From DROE01 sp964569865 (GTDB lineage: Bacteria > Pseudomonadota > Alphaproteobacteria > Rhizobiales > Devosiaceae), in NCBI GenBank assembly GCA_964569865.1, contig CAZMVQ010000004.1, positions 1-61,836 of the forward strand: a stretch of 61,836 bases of DNA, given 5' to 3'. A model generated the notes under the pieces. That model was not told the origin of the DNA, did not search any database, and worked only from the letters and a program-made list of their open reading frames with translations. Below are positions 53,330-61,836 of this stretch, in pieces; within the stretch, counting starts at the first letter, position 1, and every line of letters starts with the position of its first letter. The position numbers were made by a program, and so were the translations under genes.

Positions 53330-54196
53330 ATGAATGGAACAAAATCAGACCTGACAGCGCTTAACCTGTTCGCCGCAGTTGCCCGAAATCGCAATTTTCG
53401 CAAGGCCGCTATTGAGCTTGCGATGCCTGTGGCAACTCTTAGTCGAAAAATTTCAAATCTGGAGGAGGTGCTTGGAACACAGCTTCTTCAGCGCACCACT
53501 CGCAGTGTAATATTGACCGAGCTTGGCGAGCAGCTTCTAAATGACATATCTGAACCTTTGAACAAACTGAACAAAGCAACGCAGCGGGCCGTACAGCAAC
53601 AAGATTCAATTTCCGGCCTTGTAAAAATTGCCACAACATACACTCTGGCGGAAACCAACATATTGCCGGTGCTGCCAAAAATGCGCAAAAACTGGCCCGA
53701 TATCCGCATTCAATTGTTACTGAGCGAAGAAGTGGTTGATATTCGCTCAGAGCGCATAGATTTTGCCGTCAGGGCTGGAAAGCTCAAAGATCTCTCGCTC
53801 ATCTCACGCAAACTATGCACCCACCATCTGATACGATATGGCACTCCTGAAACGTCAAATAATAAAGAGGACGCTCTAATAACTTATTCAGATGAATTTT
53901 GGCCCCCAAAGCCTGCAAATATTGAGGTCAAAGACATGCGATTAGTTCTTAAATTGGTATTGGCGGGACAAGGCGAAGCATGGATGCCTAATGCTCTTTG
54001 CATTGAACATGAAAAACGTGGCGAGCTGATTAGAAATTATGACAGCAGAGTCTATGCGTCTGACATTTTTCTGGTTTTTGGATCAAAAAAATTTGTACCA
54101 AAACGCGTAAGGCTGGTGATGGATGCAGTTATTGAACATGCTCATCTGTTTACCAACGAGGTCGGGGCTGCGCGAATACACAATGGTAAGATTTAG
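53330..54196 (+). CDS. LysR-family transcriptional regulator
   Basis: A 288-residue LysR regulator with HTH NFRKAAIELAMPVATLSRKI (about 22-41) and a LysR substrate-binding domain from about 92. It resembles the AaeR/DmlR group that starts with a short MNxxxDLxALNLF leader. It is divergent from the secreted beta-sandwich gene 98 bases away and probably controls it. A terminator follows. Confidence 0.9.
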   Translation: MNGTKSDLTALNLFAAVARNRNFRKAAIELAMPVATLSRKISNLEEVLGTQLLQRTTRSVILTELGEQLLNDISEPLNKLNKATQRAVQQQDSISGLVKIATTYTLAETNILPVLPKMRKNWPDIRIQLLLSEEVVDIRSERIDFAVRAGKLKDLSLISRKLCTHHLIRYGTPETSNNKEDALITYSDEFWPPKPANIEVKDMRLVLKLVLAGQGEAWMPNALCIEHEKRGELIRNYDSRVYASDIFLVFGSKKFVPKRVRLVMDAVIEHAHLFTNEVGAARIHNGKI

Positions 54197-54208
54197 CGTT
54201 TTGATTAA

Positions 54209-54238
54209 AAAAAGGGCACCTTGAAAGGGCGCCCTTTT
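54209..54238. terminator. Bidirectional terminator between convergent genes
   Basis: AAAAGGGC and GCCCTTTT pair (eight bases), with an A-C mismatch and two further G-C pairs, around a short loop. A and T runs on both sides allow it to stop both the LysR transcript and the leftward ABC operon. Confidence 0.88.
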
Positions 54239-54259
54239 GATTTGTCAGGTTATAAAAAA

Positions 54260-55426
54260 CTATTCGCGGAATATTTCTTTCCAGTTTCCATCCTCAATTA
54301 CAGAAACAACCACCTGATCGGCGCCGCTGTGATCCTCAGCGGAATAGTTCATCTGCCCATCAAGTATTTCATCAAAATAGTCCAGGCTTTCCATACCGGT
54401 TTTAAAGGTAGCCGGGGTCAGGTCAGGTCCGGCAGCTTCAAGGGCTCGAACCAGAACCTCTGCTCCAGAACGGCCAAGCAAAGCGCCAGAACTTGGCAAT
54501 TGCTCACCTGAGGCTGCAAGATATTTTTGAACCCATGCACCAACAACAGGGTTGCTCATGCGGGGCAAAATGTCAGACCATGGAGCCGCAGCGTAAAGAC
54601 CCTCGGTAACACCACCGGGAACTTTAGCAATCACTGAGTGAAAGCCGGCTGCCGTAGTGATGAAGCTGACATCTGTCCAGCCCATGCGACCAGCGGTTAC
54701 ATAGGCGGTAATGATCTGACGCACACCAAGTGCCACTGCAACCACATCACATCCTGCATCTTTAAGACGGGTCAGCGATCCAACAAAATCCGCATCATCG
54801 GGTTTGTGGGTGGTTTCTGCTGCATAGGTCAGGCCCAATTCAGAAGCCACATCCTTGGCAGCGCTTTGCAACTCAGTTCCAAAATCGGTGGGGATAAACA
54901 TGGAACAAATTTCCTCAGCACCTTTTTCTTGGGCAAGGTAGGAAATTCCCACACTCATCTGATCATAATAGGGAGCGCCGGGAGCATAGCGATAATCAAT
55001 GGGATCTTCCAGCAATTGACTGGAAAGGGTGAGCGGGAACACGTTGGCAATTTGTTTTGATTGCAGCAGCGGGAACGAGGCAATATTCATTGGTGTTCCC
55101 AATTGCAGGAACATGGCGAATATTTTATCGCGGTTGACCAGCTTGTTGATGGCAGATGTTGCTTTTGGCAATTGATAGCCATGATCTTCAACGATAAACT
55201 TGATCTGGCGTCCATGCACACCGCCATTTTCGTTCACTTCGTCAAAATACAGTTGGGCTGCCTGCACTGCAGGGGCGCCAAAAGCTGCGAAAATTCCCGA
55301 AAGATCATTGCTTGAACCAATAACCACCTCGGTGTCGGTTACCCCTTGAGTCTGGGCAAAGCTGGTTCCGGTGGCAAGGGCTGCCCCAAGGGTCAGCACT
55401 GAAGCCAATTTTATTAAACGTTTCAT
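54260..55426 (-). CDS. Branched-chain amino acid-type ABC transporter substrate-binding protein
   Basis: A 388-residue periplasmic binding protein of the LivJ/LivK class. Signal peptide about 1-25 (SVLTLGAALATGTSFAQ). The mature domain starts GVTDTEVVIGSSNDLSGIFA, typical of ligand pockets for aliphatic or aromatic acids rather than sugars. RBS AGGAGG lies six bases before the ATG. It is the last gene of the six-gene operon, after the acyl-CoA ligase (13 bases apart). The presence of the ligase suggests an organic acid rather than leucine as ligand. Confidence 0.88.
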   Translation of the reverse strand: MKRLIKLASVLTLGAALATGTSFAQTQGVTDTEVVIGSSNDLSGIFAAFGAPAVQAAQLYFDEVNENGGVHGRQIKFIVEDHGYQLPKATSAINKLVNRDKIFAMFLQLGTPMNIASFPLLQSKQIANVFPLTLSSQLLEDPIDYRYAPGAPYYDQMSVGISYLAQEKGAEEICSMFIPTDFGTELQSAAKDVASELGLTYAAETTHKPDDADFVGSLTRLKDAGCDVVAVALGVRQIITAYVTAGRMGWTDVSFITTAAGFHSVIAKVPGGVTEGLYAAAPWSDILPRMSNPVVGAWVQKYLAASGEQLPSSGALLGRSGAEVLVRALEAAGPDLTPATFKTGMESLDYFDEILDGQMNYSAEDHSGADQVVVSVIEDGNWKEIFRE

Positions 55427-55439
55427 ATTTTTCCTCCTG

Positions 55440-57353
55440 TTAATTTTTATACATTTCTTCGATCAGCGAATTGTAGCGTTTTTCTACAAATCCACGTTTT
55501 AACTTCATGGTGGCTGTCAGTTCATCATCTTCAGCCGTTAAAATTATGTCGATCAAACGAAAATCCTTGACTTGCTCAACTCTGGCAAAATGCTGGTTTG
55601 CTTCTTCTATTATCGAGCCGATCAACTCCTGAATTTCTTTGGCAGCACATAAAGATACAAAATTAGAGAATGGCACCTTATGATCTTGAGCATATTTTTC
55701 AACATTTTCTTTATCGATCATAACCAGACAAGTCAGATATTTGCGCTTGTCACCAATAACCACCACGTCTGAAATATGGGCGTAGGATTTCAGTTTGTTT
55801 TCAATCTGGGATGGTGTGATGTTTTTCCCACCAGCGGTAATGATAATGTCTTTAAGGCGACCGGTAATGTAAAGAAACCCATCCTCATCAAGCTTTCCAA
55901 TATCTCCGGTTCTTAAAAACCCCTCTTTGGTCATGGTTTCTTTGGTTTTTTCAGGGGACCCCCAATATCCGGGAAAGACATTGCCGCCACCAAAAAGAAC
56001 CTCGCCACTTTGGGCAATTTTTATGGTCACGCCCGCAATCGGGGGACCGACAGAACCGGTTTTATTTTGCTTTGCGGTATTTACCGAAGTCACGCCGCTG
56101 CCCTCGGTCTGCCCATATCCTTCCAACAAGTTTACTCCAATGGCTTGAAACCATTTCAACAGATCAGGCGATATGGGAGCAGCCCCGGATATGGCCTGTC
56201 TTATACGGGCCAATCCCAGCATGCGCCGAAGGTTTTTTAGCACCAAAAAATCCCAAATCGAAAAATGCATGGCAGTAAAAAACGGCACATCCCGGTTGGT
56301 AATAAGATATTGCGCCCTTTTCTGCCCGGCTTTCAATGCAGCAGAAAACGCAAACTTGCCAATGCCCGTCCCCTCCTGACTCATGATGGTTACCCTTGAG
56401 TAGATTTTTTCCCACACACGCGGCACGGCAGAAAATACGTGGGGGGAGACTTCTTGAAGATTGTCAAAAACCGTTTCGGTACTTTCGGCAAAATTCACAA
56501 TTGCCTTGCAGGCAATGGGTGAAAAAATCGAGGAATTGCGCTCAAACACATGGCAAAGGGGCAAAAAGCACAATTGCTCGTCATTTTGCAGATTTGGCAA
56601 AGCCTGCAAAGTCGCCCCCACCGTGAAGATAATATTCTCCTGAGAAATCATTGCCCCTTTGGGCTGCCCGGTAGTGCCAGAAGTATATATGAGCATGCCA
56701 ATATCTTTAGGCGTTGAATGGGCAATCGCGATTTCAAATCTTTGGGGTTCGGACTGATGAAATTTTTCCCCAAGGTCATAAAGCTCATCCAGATACATGG
56801 TTTTTTCACCAACAAAATCATGCAACCCGGCCCGTTCAAGAATTACAACCTTTTCTATTGTTGGAACCTGATCCTTGATTTCGAGATATTTGTCGAGCAT
56901 TTCATCATTTTCAACAAACAGGATTTTGCTTTTGCTGTCGTTGAGAAGATAGGCCAGTTGCAAGGGCGCATCTGTTGTATAAATTCCAGAAGTTATGGCG
57001 CCGATGCACTGGATGCCCAAATCCATATAGGCCCATTCTTTATTATCTTCGGAAAGGATGGACACCACATCTTTTCGCCCTATGCCCAGAGAAATCAGCC
57101 CCAGCCCGATATTGCGCGCGTGGCGATAATAATCATCCCATGAGTGGGAGCGCCAGATGCCCAAAACCTTCTCACGATGGCAGGTGGCTTTGCCAAGCTC
57201 GTTACAGCGCTGATGAAAAAGTTTGGGCAAGCTATCGCAGCCATCAATATAAAACGGCCCTGTATGCATATCAGCATTATAGGACACCCCCTCGAATATG
57301 GTTTGGGGGGGCAGATTTGCCGGATTTTCCGATTTTTTGAGATTTTCACTCAT
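55440..57353 (-). CDS. AMP-dependent acyl-CoA synthetase (long-chain fatty-acid-CoA ligase type)
   Basis: A 637-residue member of the ANL superfamily that activates a carboxylic acid with ATP and CoA. The P-loop is YTSGTTGQPKG (223-233), the A5 motif YGQTEGSG lies near 420, and the closing A8/A10 region has TGDIGKLDEDGFLYITGR and the catalytic lysine in the last quarter (ATMKLKRG). The length and GFLYITGRLKDIIITAGGKN fit FadD15/long-chain enzymes. It is embedded between LivF and the binding protein, so the imported compound is probably converted to its CoA thioester at once. Confidence 0.9.
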   Translation of the reverse strand: MSENLKKSENPANLPPQTIFEGVSYNADMHTGPFYIDGCDSLPKLFHQRCNELGKATCHREKVLGIWRSHSWDDYYRHARNIGLGLISLGIGRKDVVSILSEDNKEWAYMDLGIQCIGAITSGIYTTDAPLQLAYLLNDSKSKILFVENDEMLDKYLEIKDQVPTIEKVVILERAGLHDFVGEKTMYLDELYDLGEKFHQSEPQRFEIAIAHSTPKDIGMLIYTSGTTGQPKGAMISQENIIFTVGATLQALPNLQNDEQLCFLPLCHVFERNSSIFSPIACKAIVNFAESTETVFDNLQEVSPHVFSAVPRVWEKIYSRVTIMSQEGTGIGKFAFSAALKAGQKRAQYLITNRDVPFFTAMHFSIWDFLVLKNLRRMLGLARIRQAISGAAPISPDLLKWFQAIGVNLLEGYGQTEGSGVTSVNTAKQNKTGSVGPPIAGVTIKIAQSGEVLFGGGNVFPGYWGSPEKTKETMTKEGFLRTGDIGKLDEDGFLYITGRLKDIIITAGGKNITPSQIENKLKSYAHISDVVVIGDKRKYLTCLVMIDKENVEKYAQDHKVPFSNFVSLCAAKEIQELIGSIIEEANQHFARVEQVKDFRLIDIILTAEDDELTATMKLKRGFVEKRYNSLIEEMYKN

Positions 57354-57380
57354 TATTTTGCTTTTGCGTCTCCAAATTCT

Positions 57381-58157
57381 TTATCGCCAAGTTTTTTTCT
57401 GTTTCCAGCGCCGCGTTCCTCTTTCGGTTTCTTCACGAACGCCAAGATAAAATGATTGAATGTCTTTTGAATTTTCCAGCGCATCTGCATCATCGGACAT
57501 GACGATGCCGCCAAGTTCGAGCACATAGCCATAATCTGCAACCCCAAGCGCCACTTTGGCGTTTTGCTCGACCAAAAGCATGGTTACGTTTTGCTCTGCA
57601 TTGAGGCGTTTTAATATCTTAAATATTTCTTCAACCAACAATGGTGACAGGCCAAGGCTTGGCTCATCCAAAAGCATAACATCAGGAGCCGCCATTAACC
57701 CGCGACCAATGGCCAGCATTTGTTGTTGCCCACCCGAAAGAGTGCCCGCAGGCTGTCTGGCACGCTCGGCAAGAATGGGAAAATAGGAATAAACCATTTC
57801 AAGATCGGCTTTGATTTGAGCTTTATCAGAGCGGGTATAGGCACCGATGGAGATATTTTCATAAACCGAAAGCAGGGGAAAAATCTCGCGCCCCTCGGGA
57901 ACGTGCACCATTTTTTTGCGCACAATTTCGTCGGCCTCCAGATTATGAATGGCCTCGCCGTTGAGCAAAATGGACCCTCTGGCAGCGCTCATGACCCCGG
58001 ATATGGTTTTTAACAATGTGGTTTTTCCGGCCCCGTTGGCCCCCAAAATGGTAACAATCTGCCCTTTGCGAACCTCTAAAGAAGCACCTCTTATGGCCAT
58101 TATGGGACCATAATAACTTTCCAGATTATCCACTTGTAAAACCGGAGATGCGCTCAT
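57381..58157 (-). CDS. livF: Branched-chain amino acid-type ABC transporter ATP-binding protein LivF
   Basis: A 258-residue ATPase. Walker A GANGAGKTT is at 39-47, the signature LSGGQQQ near 140, and Walker B LLDEPSLGLSP follows; the last reads is the typical LivF phrase. The C-terminus is extended by a basic tail (ERGTRRWKQKKTWR). The ATG overlaps the livG stop by four bases. Confidence 0.9.
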   Translation of the reverse strand: MSASPVLQVDNLESYYGPIMAIRGASLEVRKGQIVTILGANGAGKTTLLKTISGVMSAARGSILLNGEAIHNLEADEIVRKKMVHVPEGREIFPLLSVYENISIGAYTRSDKAQIKADLEMVYSYFPILAERARQPAGTLSGGQQQMLAIGRGLMAAPDVMLLDEPSLGLSPLLVEEIFKILKRLNAEQNVTMLLVEQNAKVALGVADYGYVLELGGIVMSDDADALENSKDIQSFYLGVREETERGTRRWKQKKTWR

Positions 58158-58948
58158 TTTTTTGCGTCCTCCTTTTGATCATCAAGACCGGACGATCCAA
58201 GATAGGCTTTGATAACTTCGGGATGGGATTGCACTTCTTTTGGCGTGCCAATGGCCAGCTCTTTGCCGTCTGCCAATGCTAAAACCCTGTCAGATACTGC
58301 GGAGACCAGATTCATATCATGCTCAACCATAATGACCGTAATGCCCATATGCTTTTTGATGTCTTCGATCCAGAAAATCATATCCTGAGTTTCTTCAAGG
58401 GAAAGTCCCGAGGCCGGCTCATCCAGCAAAAGCAGCTTTGGTTCCATAGCCAGAGCGCGGGCCATTTCCACCACCTTGCGAATACCATAGGGAAGCCCGG
58501 CGATATATTTATCGCGATAGGGTTGCAGGTCTAAAAAATCAATTATTTCTTCAACAATGCGCCGATGCTCCATCTCCTGCTTGCGCACGGCCGGAGTAAA
58601 AAATGTCTGGGCAAACCCGCCAACTTTTGCATGACGATGGCGCCCTACCAAAAGATTTTGCAACACTGTCGATTGTTCAAACAGCTCAATATTTTGAAAG
58701 GTTCTGGCAATTCCAAGCGAGGGCACCTGATCGGGACGCAGCTTGAGAATGGATTTATCCTCAAATCTTATGTCCCCTTCTGCCGGGTCATAAAAGCGCG
58801 AAATCAAATTAAACAGCGTGGATTTTCCAGCCCCATTGGGACCCACAAGGGCAAAAACCTCTCCCTTGCCCACATGAAACGAGACATTGTTGACGGCAAC
58901 CAGTCCGCCAAACCTAAGAGTTACATTTTCCAGGGTCAAAAAACTCAT
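58154..58948 (-). CDS. livG: Branched-chain amino acid-type ABC transporter ATP-binding protein LivG
   Basis: A 264-residue ATPase. Walker A GPNGAGKST is at 36-44, the LivG-type signature reads LPYGIRKVVEMARAL, and Walker B is LLLLDEPASGLS. It overlaps livF and livM by four bases on each side, so the three genes are translated together. Confidence 0.9.
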   Translation of the reverse strand: MSFLTLENVTLRFGGLVAVNNVSFHVGKGEVFALVGPNGAGKSTLFNLISRFYDPAEGDIRFEDKSILKLRPDQVPSLGIARTFQNIELFEQSTVLQNLLVGRHRHAKVGGFAQTFFTPAVRKQEMEHRRIVEEIIDFLDLQPYRDKYIAGLPYGIRKVVEMARALAMEPKLLLLDEPASGLSLEETQDMIFWIEDIKKHMGITVIMVEHDMNLVSAVSDRVLALADGKELAIGTPKEVQSHPEVIKAYLGSSGLDDQKEDAKK

Positions 58949-60042
58949 TTCATGCGCTCGGTTTTCAGATAGGTTTTTTGGCGTTTAAACATGCCCTTGC
59001 GATAGAATGGAAACAGTTCAAAATAGGTGCGGATTTTTATCCAGCGCCCATAAATACCTCTGGGTTCAAACAGAATAAAGCCAATCAAAATCAACGCGAA
59101 AACGCCACTTTCGATACCCGGTATAATTATTGTTCCAAGGCCGAAAGTGTTTGAAATGCCATCGCGGGTTATGGCTATGGCCTGGGGTAAAAATCCAATG
59201 ACCAGCGCCCCGAAAAATGCCCCATGGATTGAACCAAGTCCTCCAATAACAATCATCAGCAACAATTGAATTGAAAGCACCAGATTAAAAGTTTCATTGT
59301 TAAATGCACCGGCGAACAGGCCAAGCAAAGCCCCGGCCAGACCAACAATTGCGCAGGATATGCCAAAGGAAATTGCTTTGGTTTTTGTGATGTTTACTCC
59401 CAGTGCTTGCGCTGAAATTTCAGAATCCCTGACGGCCACAAACGATCTGCCAAGGGGAGAGCGCAATATATTTCGATAGGCCCAAAGCACCAGCAGCGTC
59501 ACAACAAGAGTTATAAAATAAAACAAAATCGGAGTGCCGTAGCGATTTATATCAACGCCAAAAATATCAAAGGGGGGAGCAACAAGGCCACCAACACCTC
59601 CCGTCCAGGGGGAGGCGATAACAATAATATCTTCAGTTAAAATTGAAATCGCCAGAGTGGCGATGGCCAAATATATGCCATGCAGGCGCAAAACCGGCAA
59701 TGCAATGATCGTTCCGGCAATTCCTGCGATTACCCCCGAAAGGGGAAAGGCGATAATAAACGGCACCCCGCGCTGGAGCATTATCACATTGGCATAACAG
59801 CCAATGGCCATGAAAGCGGCGTGTCCCAGACTGGCCTGCCCCGTGTGACCGGCAAGAACCATCAGCCCCATGCCGGCGATAGCCCAGATCAAAATATTGG
59901 TTGCCTCACCAATTAAAAAATCATCAATCAGCCATGGAAGGGCAACAACAAGTATCAGCAGAGCTAAATACCAGAACATCTGGGTGCGATGCTTAAACAG
60001 CTTTATATCGTCATTATAGGACCGTTTGAAAACAAAACGCAT
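58945..60042 (-). CDS. livM: Branched-chain amino acid-type ABC transporter permease LivM
   Basis: A 365-residue inner-membrane permease with about nine to ten hydrophobic segments and the family's GHTGQASLGHAAFMAIG loop and GGLGSIHGAFFGA. GGGGGCC lies before its ATG. It forms the pore with LivH. The C-terminal 40 residues are basic and cytoplasmic. Confidence 0.9.
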   Translation of the reverse strand: MRFVFKRSYNDDIKLFKHRTQMFWYLALLILVVALPWLIDDFLIGEATNILIWAIAGMGLMVLAGHTGQASLGHAAFMAIGCYANVIMLQRGVPFIIAFPLSGVIAGIAGTIIALPVLRLHGIYLAIATLAISILTEDIIVIASPWTGGVGGLVAPPFDIFGVDINRYGTPILFYFITLVVTLLVLWAYRNILRSPLGRSFVAVRDSEISAQALGVNITKTKAISFGISCAIVGLAGALLGLFAGAFNNETFNLVLSIQLLLMIVIGGLGSIHGAFFGALVIGFLPQAIAITRDGISNTFGLGTIIIPGIESGVFALILIGFILFEPRGIYGRWIKIRTYFELFPFYRKGMFKRQKTYLKTERMK

Positions 60043-60053
60043 TTTTTGGCCCC

Positions 60054-60929
60054 CTAAACTTTCTTCTTTTGCATTTGCGAGAAAATTCCGGCGGGCCTGA
60101 ATATCAGCACCAAAAGCATCACTGCATAGGGCGCAATCTGGGAATATCCGGCAGGTAATGCATAGGCTGCAAACGGCTCAATCAGCCCGATTATCAGCCC
60201 ACCGATAAGAGCGCCCGGCAATGATCCAAAGCCACCAATAACGGCGGCGGCAAATGCCTTGATCCCCAAAAGGCCAGTGGAGGGATCAACTGCCCCCTTT
60301 GAGGCAAATAACACCCCGGCAACCGCTGCAACCGCTCCGGCAAGTGCCCATACAAGGCTTTGAATGCGCTTTACCGGTATGCCCACATAATAGGCCGCCA
60401 ACTGGTTTTGTGATGCTGCCTGCATGGCCTTGCCCAGCTTGGCCTTGCGAAAAAACAAAAACAAAAACAGGGTGAGCAGCAAGGTCACCACTATTACGGC
60501 AACCTCCTCAAACCCTAAAACAAGTTCACCAATTCTAAGCTCTCGTCCCGCAAAAGGAGTTTCGAGCAATTGCGGCTCATGCTTCCAGATTGCCCCGACC
60601 ACAAAACGGATTATAAACCCAAGGGCAATAGTAAGAATAACCACAGCAATCTGAGGCTGGCCGAACATTTTACGGATTACAAAAAGATCAAGCAAATAAC
60701 CAAGCACTGCCATTATGGAAATTGCCAGCGGCACCGCAATCCAAAAATCAATGCCGAGAAATTGGGGATTGGCCAGCCAGATGGTGATGAACGCACCCAG
60801 CATCATAAAATCACCCTGGGCGAAGTTTACCGCTTCCGTTGCTTTGTAAATCAGAACAAAACCAAGGGCGATAAGGCCATAAACCGAGCCATTGGCAAGC
60901 CCGGAAATAACAAGTTGCATCATGTCCAA
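60054..60929 (-). CDS. livH: Branched-chain amino acid-type ABC transporter permease LivH
   Basis: A permease of about 291 residues with eight membrane segments. SGLANGSVYGLIALGFVLIYKATE and GGFGSLPGALIGG are LivH hallmarks (quoted in part). It is the first gene of the operon livH-livM-livG-livF-ligase-binding protein. The start is ambiguous: TTG at 60929 lies six bases after GGGGAGGGG; ATG at 60923/60920 and at 60953 are alternatives. The divergent DUF924 gene starts 239 bases away. Confidence 0.88.
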   Translation of the reverse strand: MDMMQLVISGLANGSVYGLIALGFVLIYKATEAVNFAQGDFMMLGAFITIWLANPQFLGIDFWIAVPLAISIMAVLGYLLDLFVIRKMFGQPQIAVVILTIALGFIIRFVVGAIWKHEPQLLETPFAGRELRIGELVLGFEEVAVIVVTLLLTLFLFLFFRKAKLGKAMQAASQNQLAAYYVGIPVKRIQSLVWALAGAVAAVAGVLFASKGAVDPSTGLLGIKAFAAAVIGGFGSLPGALIGGLIIGLIEPFAAYALPAGYSQIAPYAVMLLVLIFRPAGIFSQMQKKKV

Positions 60930-61167
60930 ATCAAACCCCTCCCCTGGTGGCATATTTTGGATATTATTTTTGGCAGTTTTCGCCAGCTTCCGGTTGTTCC
61001 GGATTATTTGTCTGAAAACTTAGCGAGCAGGAAAACATATTGCAGCCATTACGCCAAGGGTAAAAACAAAAAAGCCTCTGAATTGGGGAAAGTTTTGGTT
61101 TTTTACAAATAGTGCAAATCCAGACTATATTGAGTAAAAGCAAAAATATCAAAAAAGAGGTTTCGAA

Positions 61168-61713
61168 ATGCTCAATTGGGACGAGGTGATAAAATTCTGG
61201 TTTGAGGACCATGATCAAAAAGACTGGTACGGCTCAACTGATGAATTTGATCAATTGCTGCATGAGAAGTTTTTTGAGCTGCATGGTCAGGTTTGTGCCG
61301 GTGAAGCCAGCCATTGGCGGAAAAACCCGCTTGGCCGACTGGCGGAAATCATTATTCTTGATCAATTTTCACGGCAGTTTTTTCGGGGAAAGGCCCAGGC
61401 CTTTGCCTATGATGGCATGGCGCTGGTGCTGGCTCAGGAACTGGTAGCATCAGGGGGCGATAAAACCCTTACCACTGACCAGAGGTCTTTTGCCTATATG
61501 CCTTACATGCATTCAGAATCCCTGAAAATTCACGAAGTGGCAGTTAAGCTGTTTGGCTCGCTAAATGTTGCGGCATCCCTTGAATTTGAAATCGCCCATC
61601 GCGATATAATTGCTCGCTTTGGCCGCTTTCCCATGCGCAACGAGGCCCTGAGGCGCATTTCCACCAATGAAGAAAAAGCATATATTGAAGAACGGGGGGA
61701 AAGTTTTTTTTGA
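61168..61713 (+). CDS. DUF924 family protein
   Basis: A 181-residue all-alpha protein of the DUF924 family (VIKFWFED, LAEIIILDQFSRQFFRG, FAYMPYMHSE). Such proteins have a TPR-like helical fold; the function is not established. GAGG lies nine bases before the ATG. Single gene, divergent from the liv operon. Confidence 0.9.
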   Translation: MLNWDEVIKFWFEDHDQKDWYGSTDEFDQLLHEKFFELHGQVCAGEASHWRKNPLGRLAEIIILDQFSRQFFRGKAQAFAYDGMALVLAQELVASGGDKTLTTDQRSFAYMPYMHSESLKIHEVAVKLFGSLNVAASLEFEIAHRDIIARFGRFPMRNEALRRISTNEEKAYIEERGESFF

Positions 61714-61785
61714 AATTTGTGTCAAACAAGTTTGCACCAAAAACAGGTAGGCGAAAATAGCAACTGACAGCGAAAAAGTATAAAA

Positions 61786-61836
61786 CTATTCCTGTTCTGA
61801 AACCTGTTCCATAAAATCAGGTGCGGACATAATGAT
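61786..61836 (-). CDS. Possible C-terminal end of a leftward gene (cut by the window edge)
   Basis: Read leftward, the last 51 bases are an open frame ending MSAPDFMEQVSEQE then TAG at 61786-61788. It could be the end of a gene to the right or chance; little can be said. Confidence 0.3.
   Translation of the reverse strand: MIMSAPDFMEQVSEQE

Noticed and set aside
54638..55060. A 140-codon plus-strand frame opposite the liv-type binding protein gene
   Set aside because: Composition is that of a reverse-strand shadow, and the opposite gene has signal peptide, ribosome site and family match.
1..61836. CRISPR array, prophage, insertion sequence or plasmid features
   Set aside because: No regularly spaced repeats with spacers, no transposase or integrase gene, no terminal inverted repeats and no phage structural genes were seen; the S24 repressor stands alone.

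Overview
The window looks like a piece of a draft genome from an alphaproteobacterium, most likely a Hyphomicrobiales (Rhizobiales) member with moderate GC by eye. The evidence is a class I lysyl-tRNA synthetase, a tRNA-His with A73 and a G1:U72 pair and no encoded G-1, a PodJ-type polarity protein, a degenerate PdhS/DivJ/PleC-like kinase, an aglEFGAK-type alpha-glucoside locus, a possible Irr-type iron box, and families largely confined to this class (TIGR02186). A run of exactly 100 N (42885-42984) marks a scaffold gap that truncates one gene.

Left region (1-11450): a sugar/sugar-acid oxidation cluster. A leftward operon encodes an aldo/keto reductase (sugar 1-dehydrogenase type), an SMP-30 lactonase, an aldose-epimerase-like protein, an Ldh_2-type dehydrogenase and an alpha/beta hydrolase. 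Around it lie an IlvD/EDD sugar-acid dehydratase, a second lactonase of a different family, a D-mannonate dehydratase with its whole active site intact, and an unrecognised protein. The promoter regions share a TTTGGTAT-type operator-like motif, and the mannonate dehydratase promoter carries a tandem array of it. No transporter, KDG kinase/aldolase or regulator for the cluster lies in the window.

Middle-left (11.6-27.2 kb): a TadG-like VWA protein, tRNA-His, the histidine-less PAS kinase homologue, a ferric-iron ABC transporter (binding protein and permease, no ATPase), then an alpha-glucoside uptake and hydrolysis locus (AglK, AglA, LacI regulator, AglG, AglF, AglE) with two matching LacI-type operators and a strong hairpin between aglE and aglF.

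Centre (27.5-46.1 kb): mostly housekeeping and single genes: a GT2 glycosyltransferase, an orphan family 3 binding protein, a fatty-acid-hydroxylase-type membrane enzyme, TerB, class I LysRS, an S24-type repressor with its own palindrome, DUF952-pyrD, SDR-MATE, the ligase-associated helicase and PdeM nuclease pair, a GST, a gap-truncated SMP-30-like protein beside a LysR gene, and DUF3429/TIGR02186/TSUP.

Right (46.3-61.8 kb): PodJ, MscL, a FixJ-like regulator whose receiver lacks its phospho-acceptor, an unrecognised secreted beta-sandwich protein divergent from a LysR gene, and a complete branched-chain-type ABC operon (livHMGF) that also carries an acyl-CoA ligase and ends with its binding protein. 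A DUF924 gene is divergent from it.

All calls are by eye from translated sequence and motif recognition; no database search was run.
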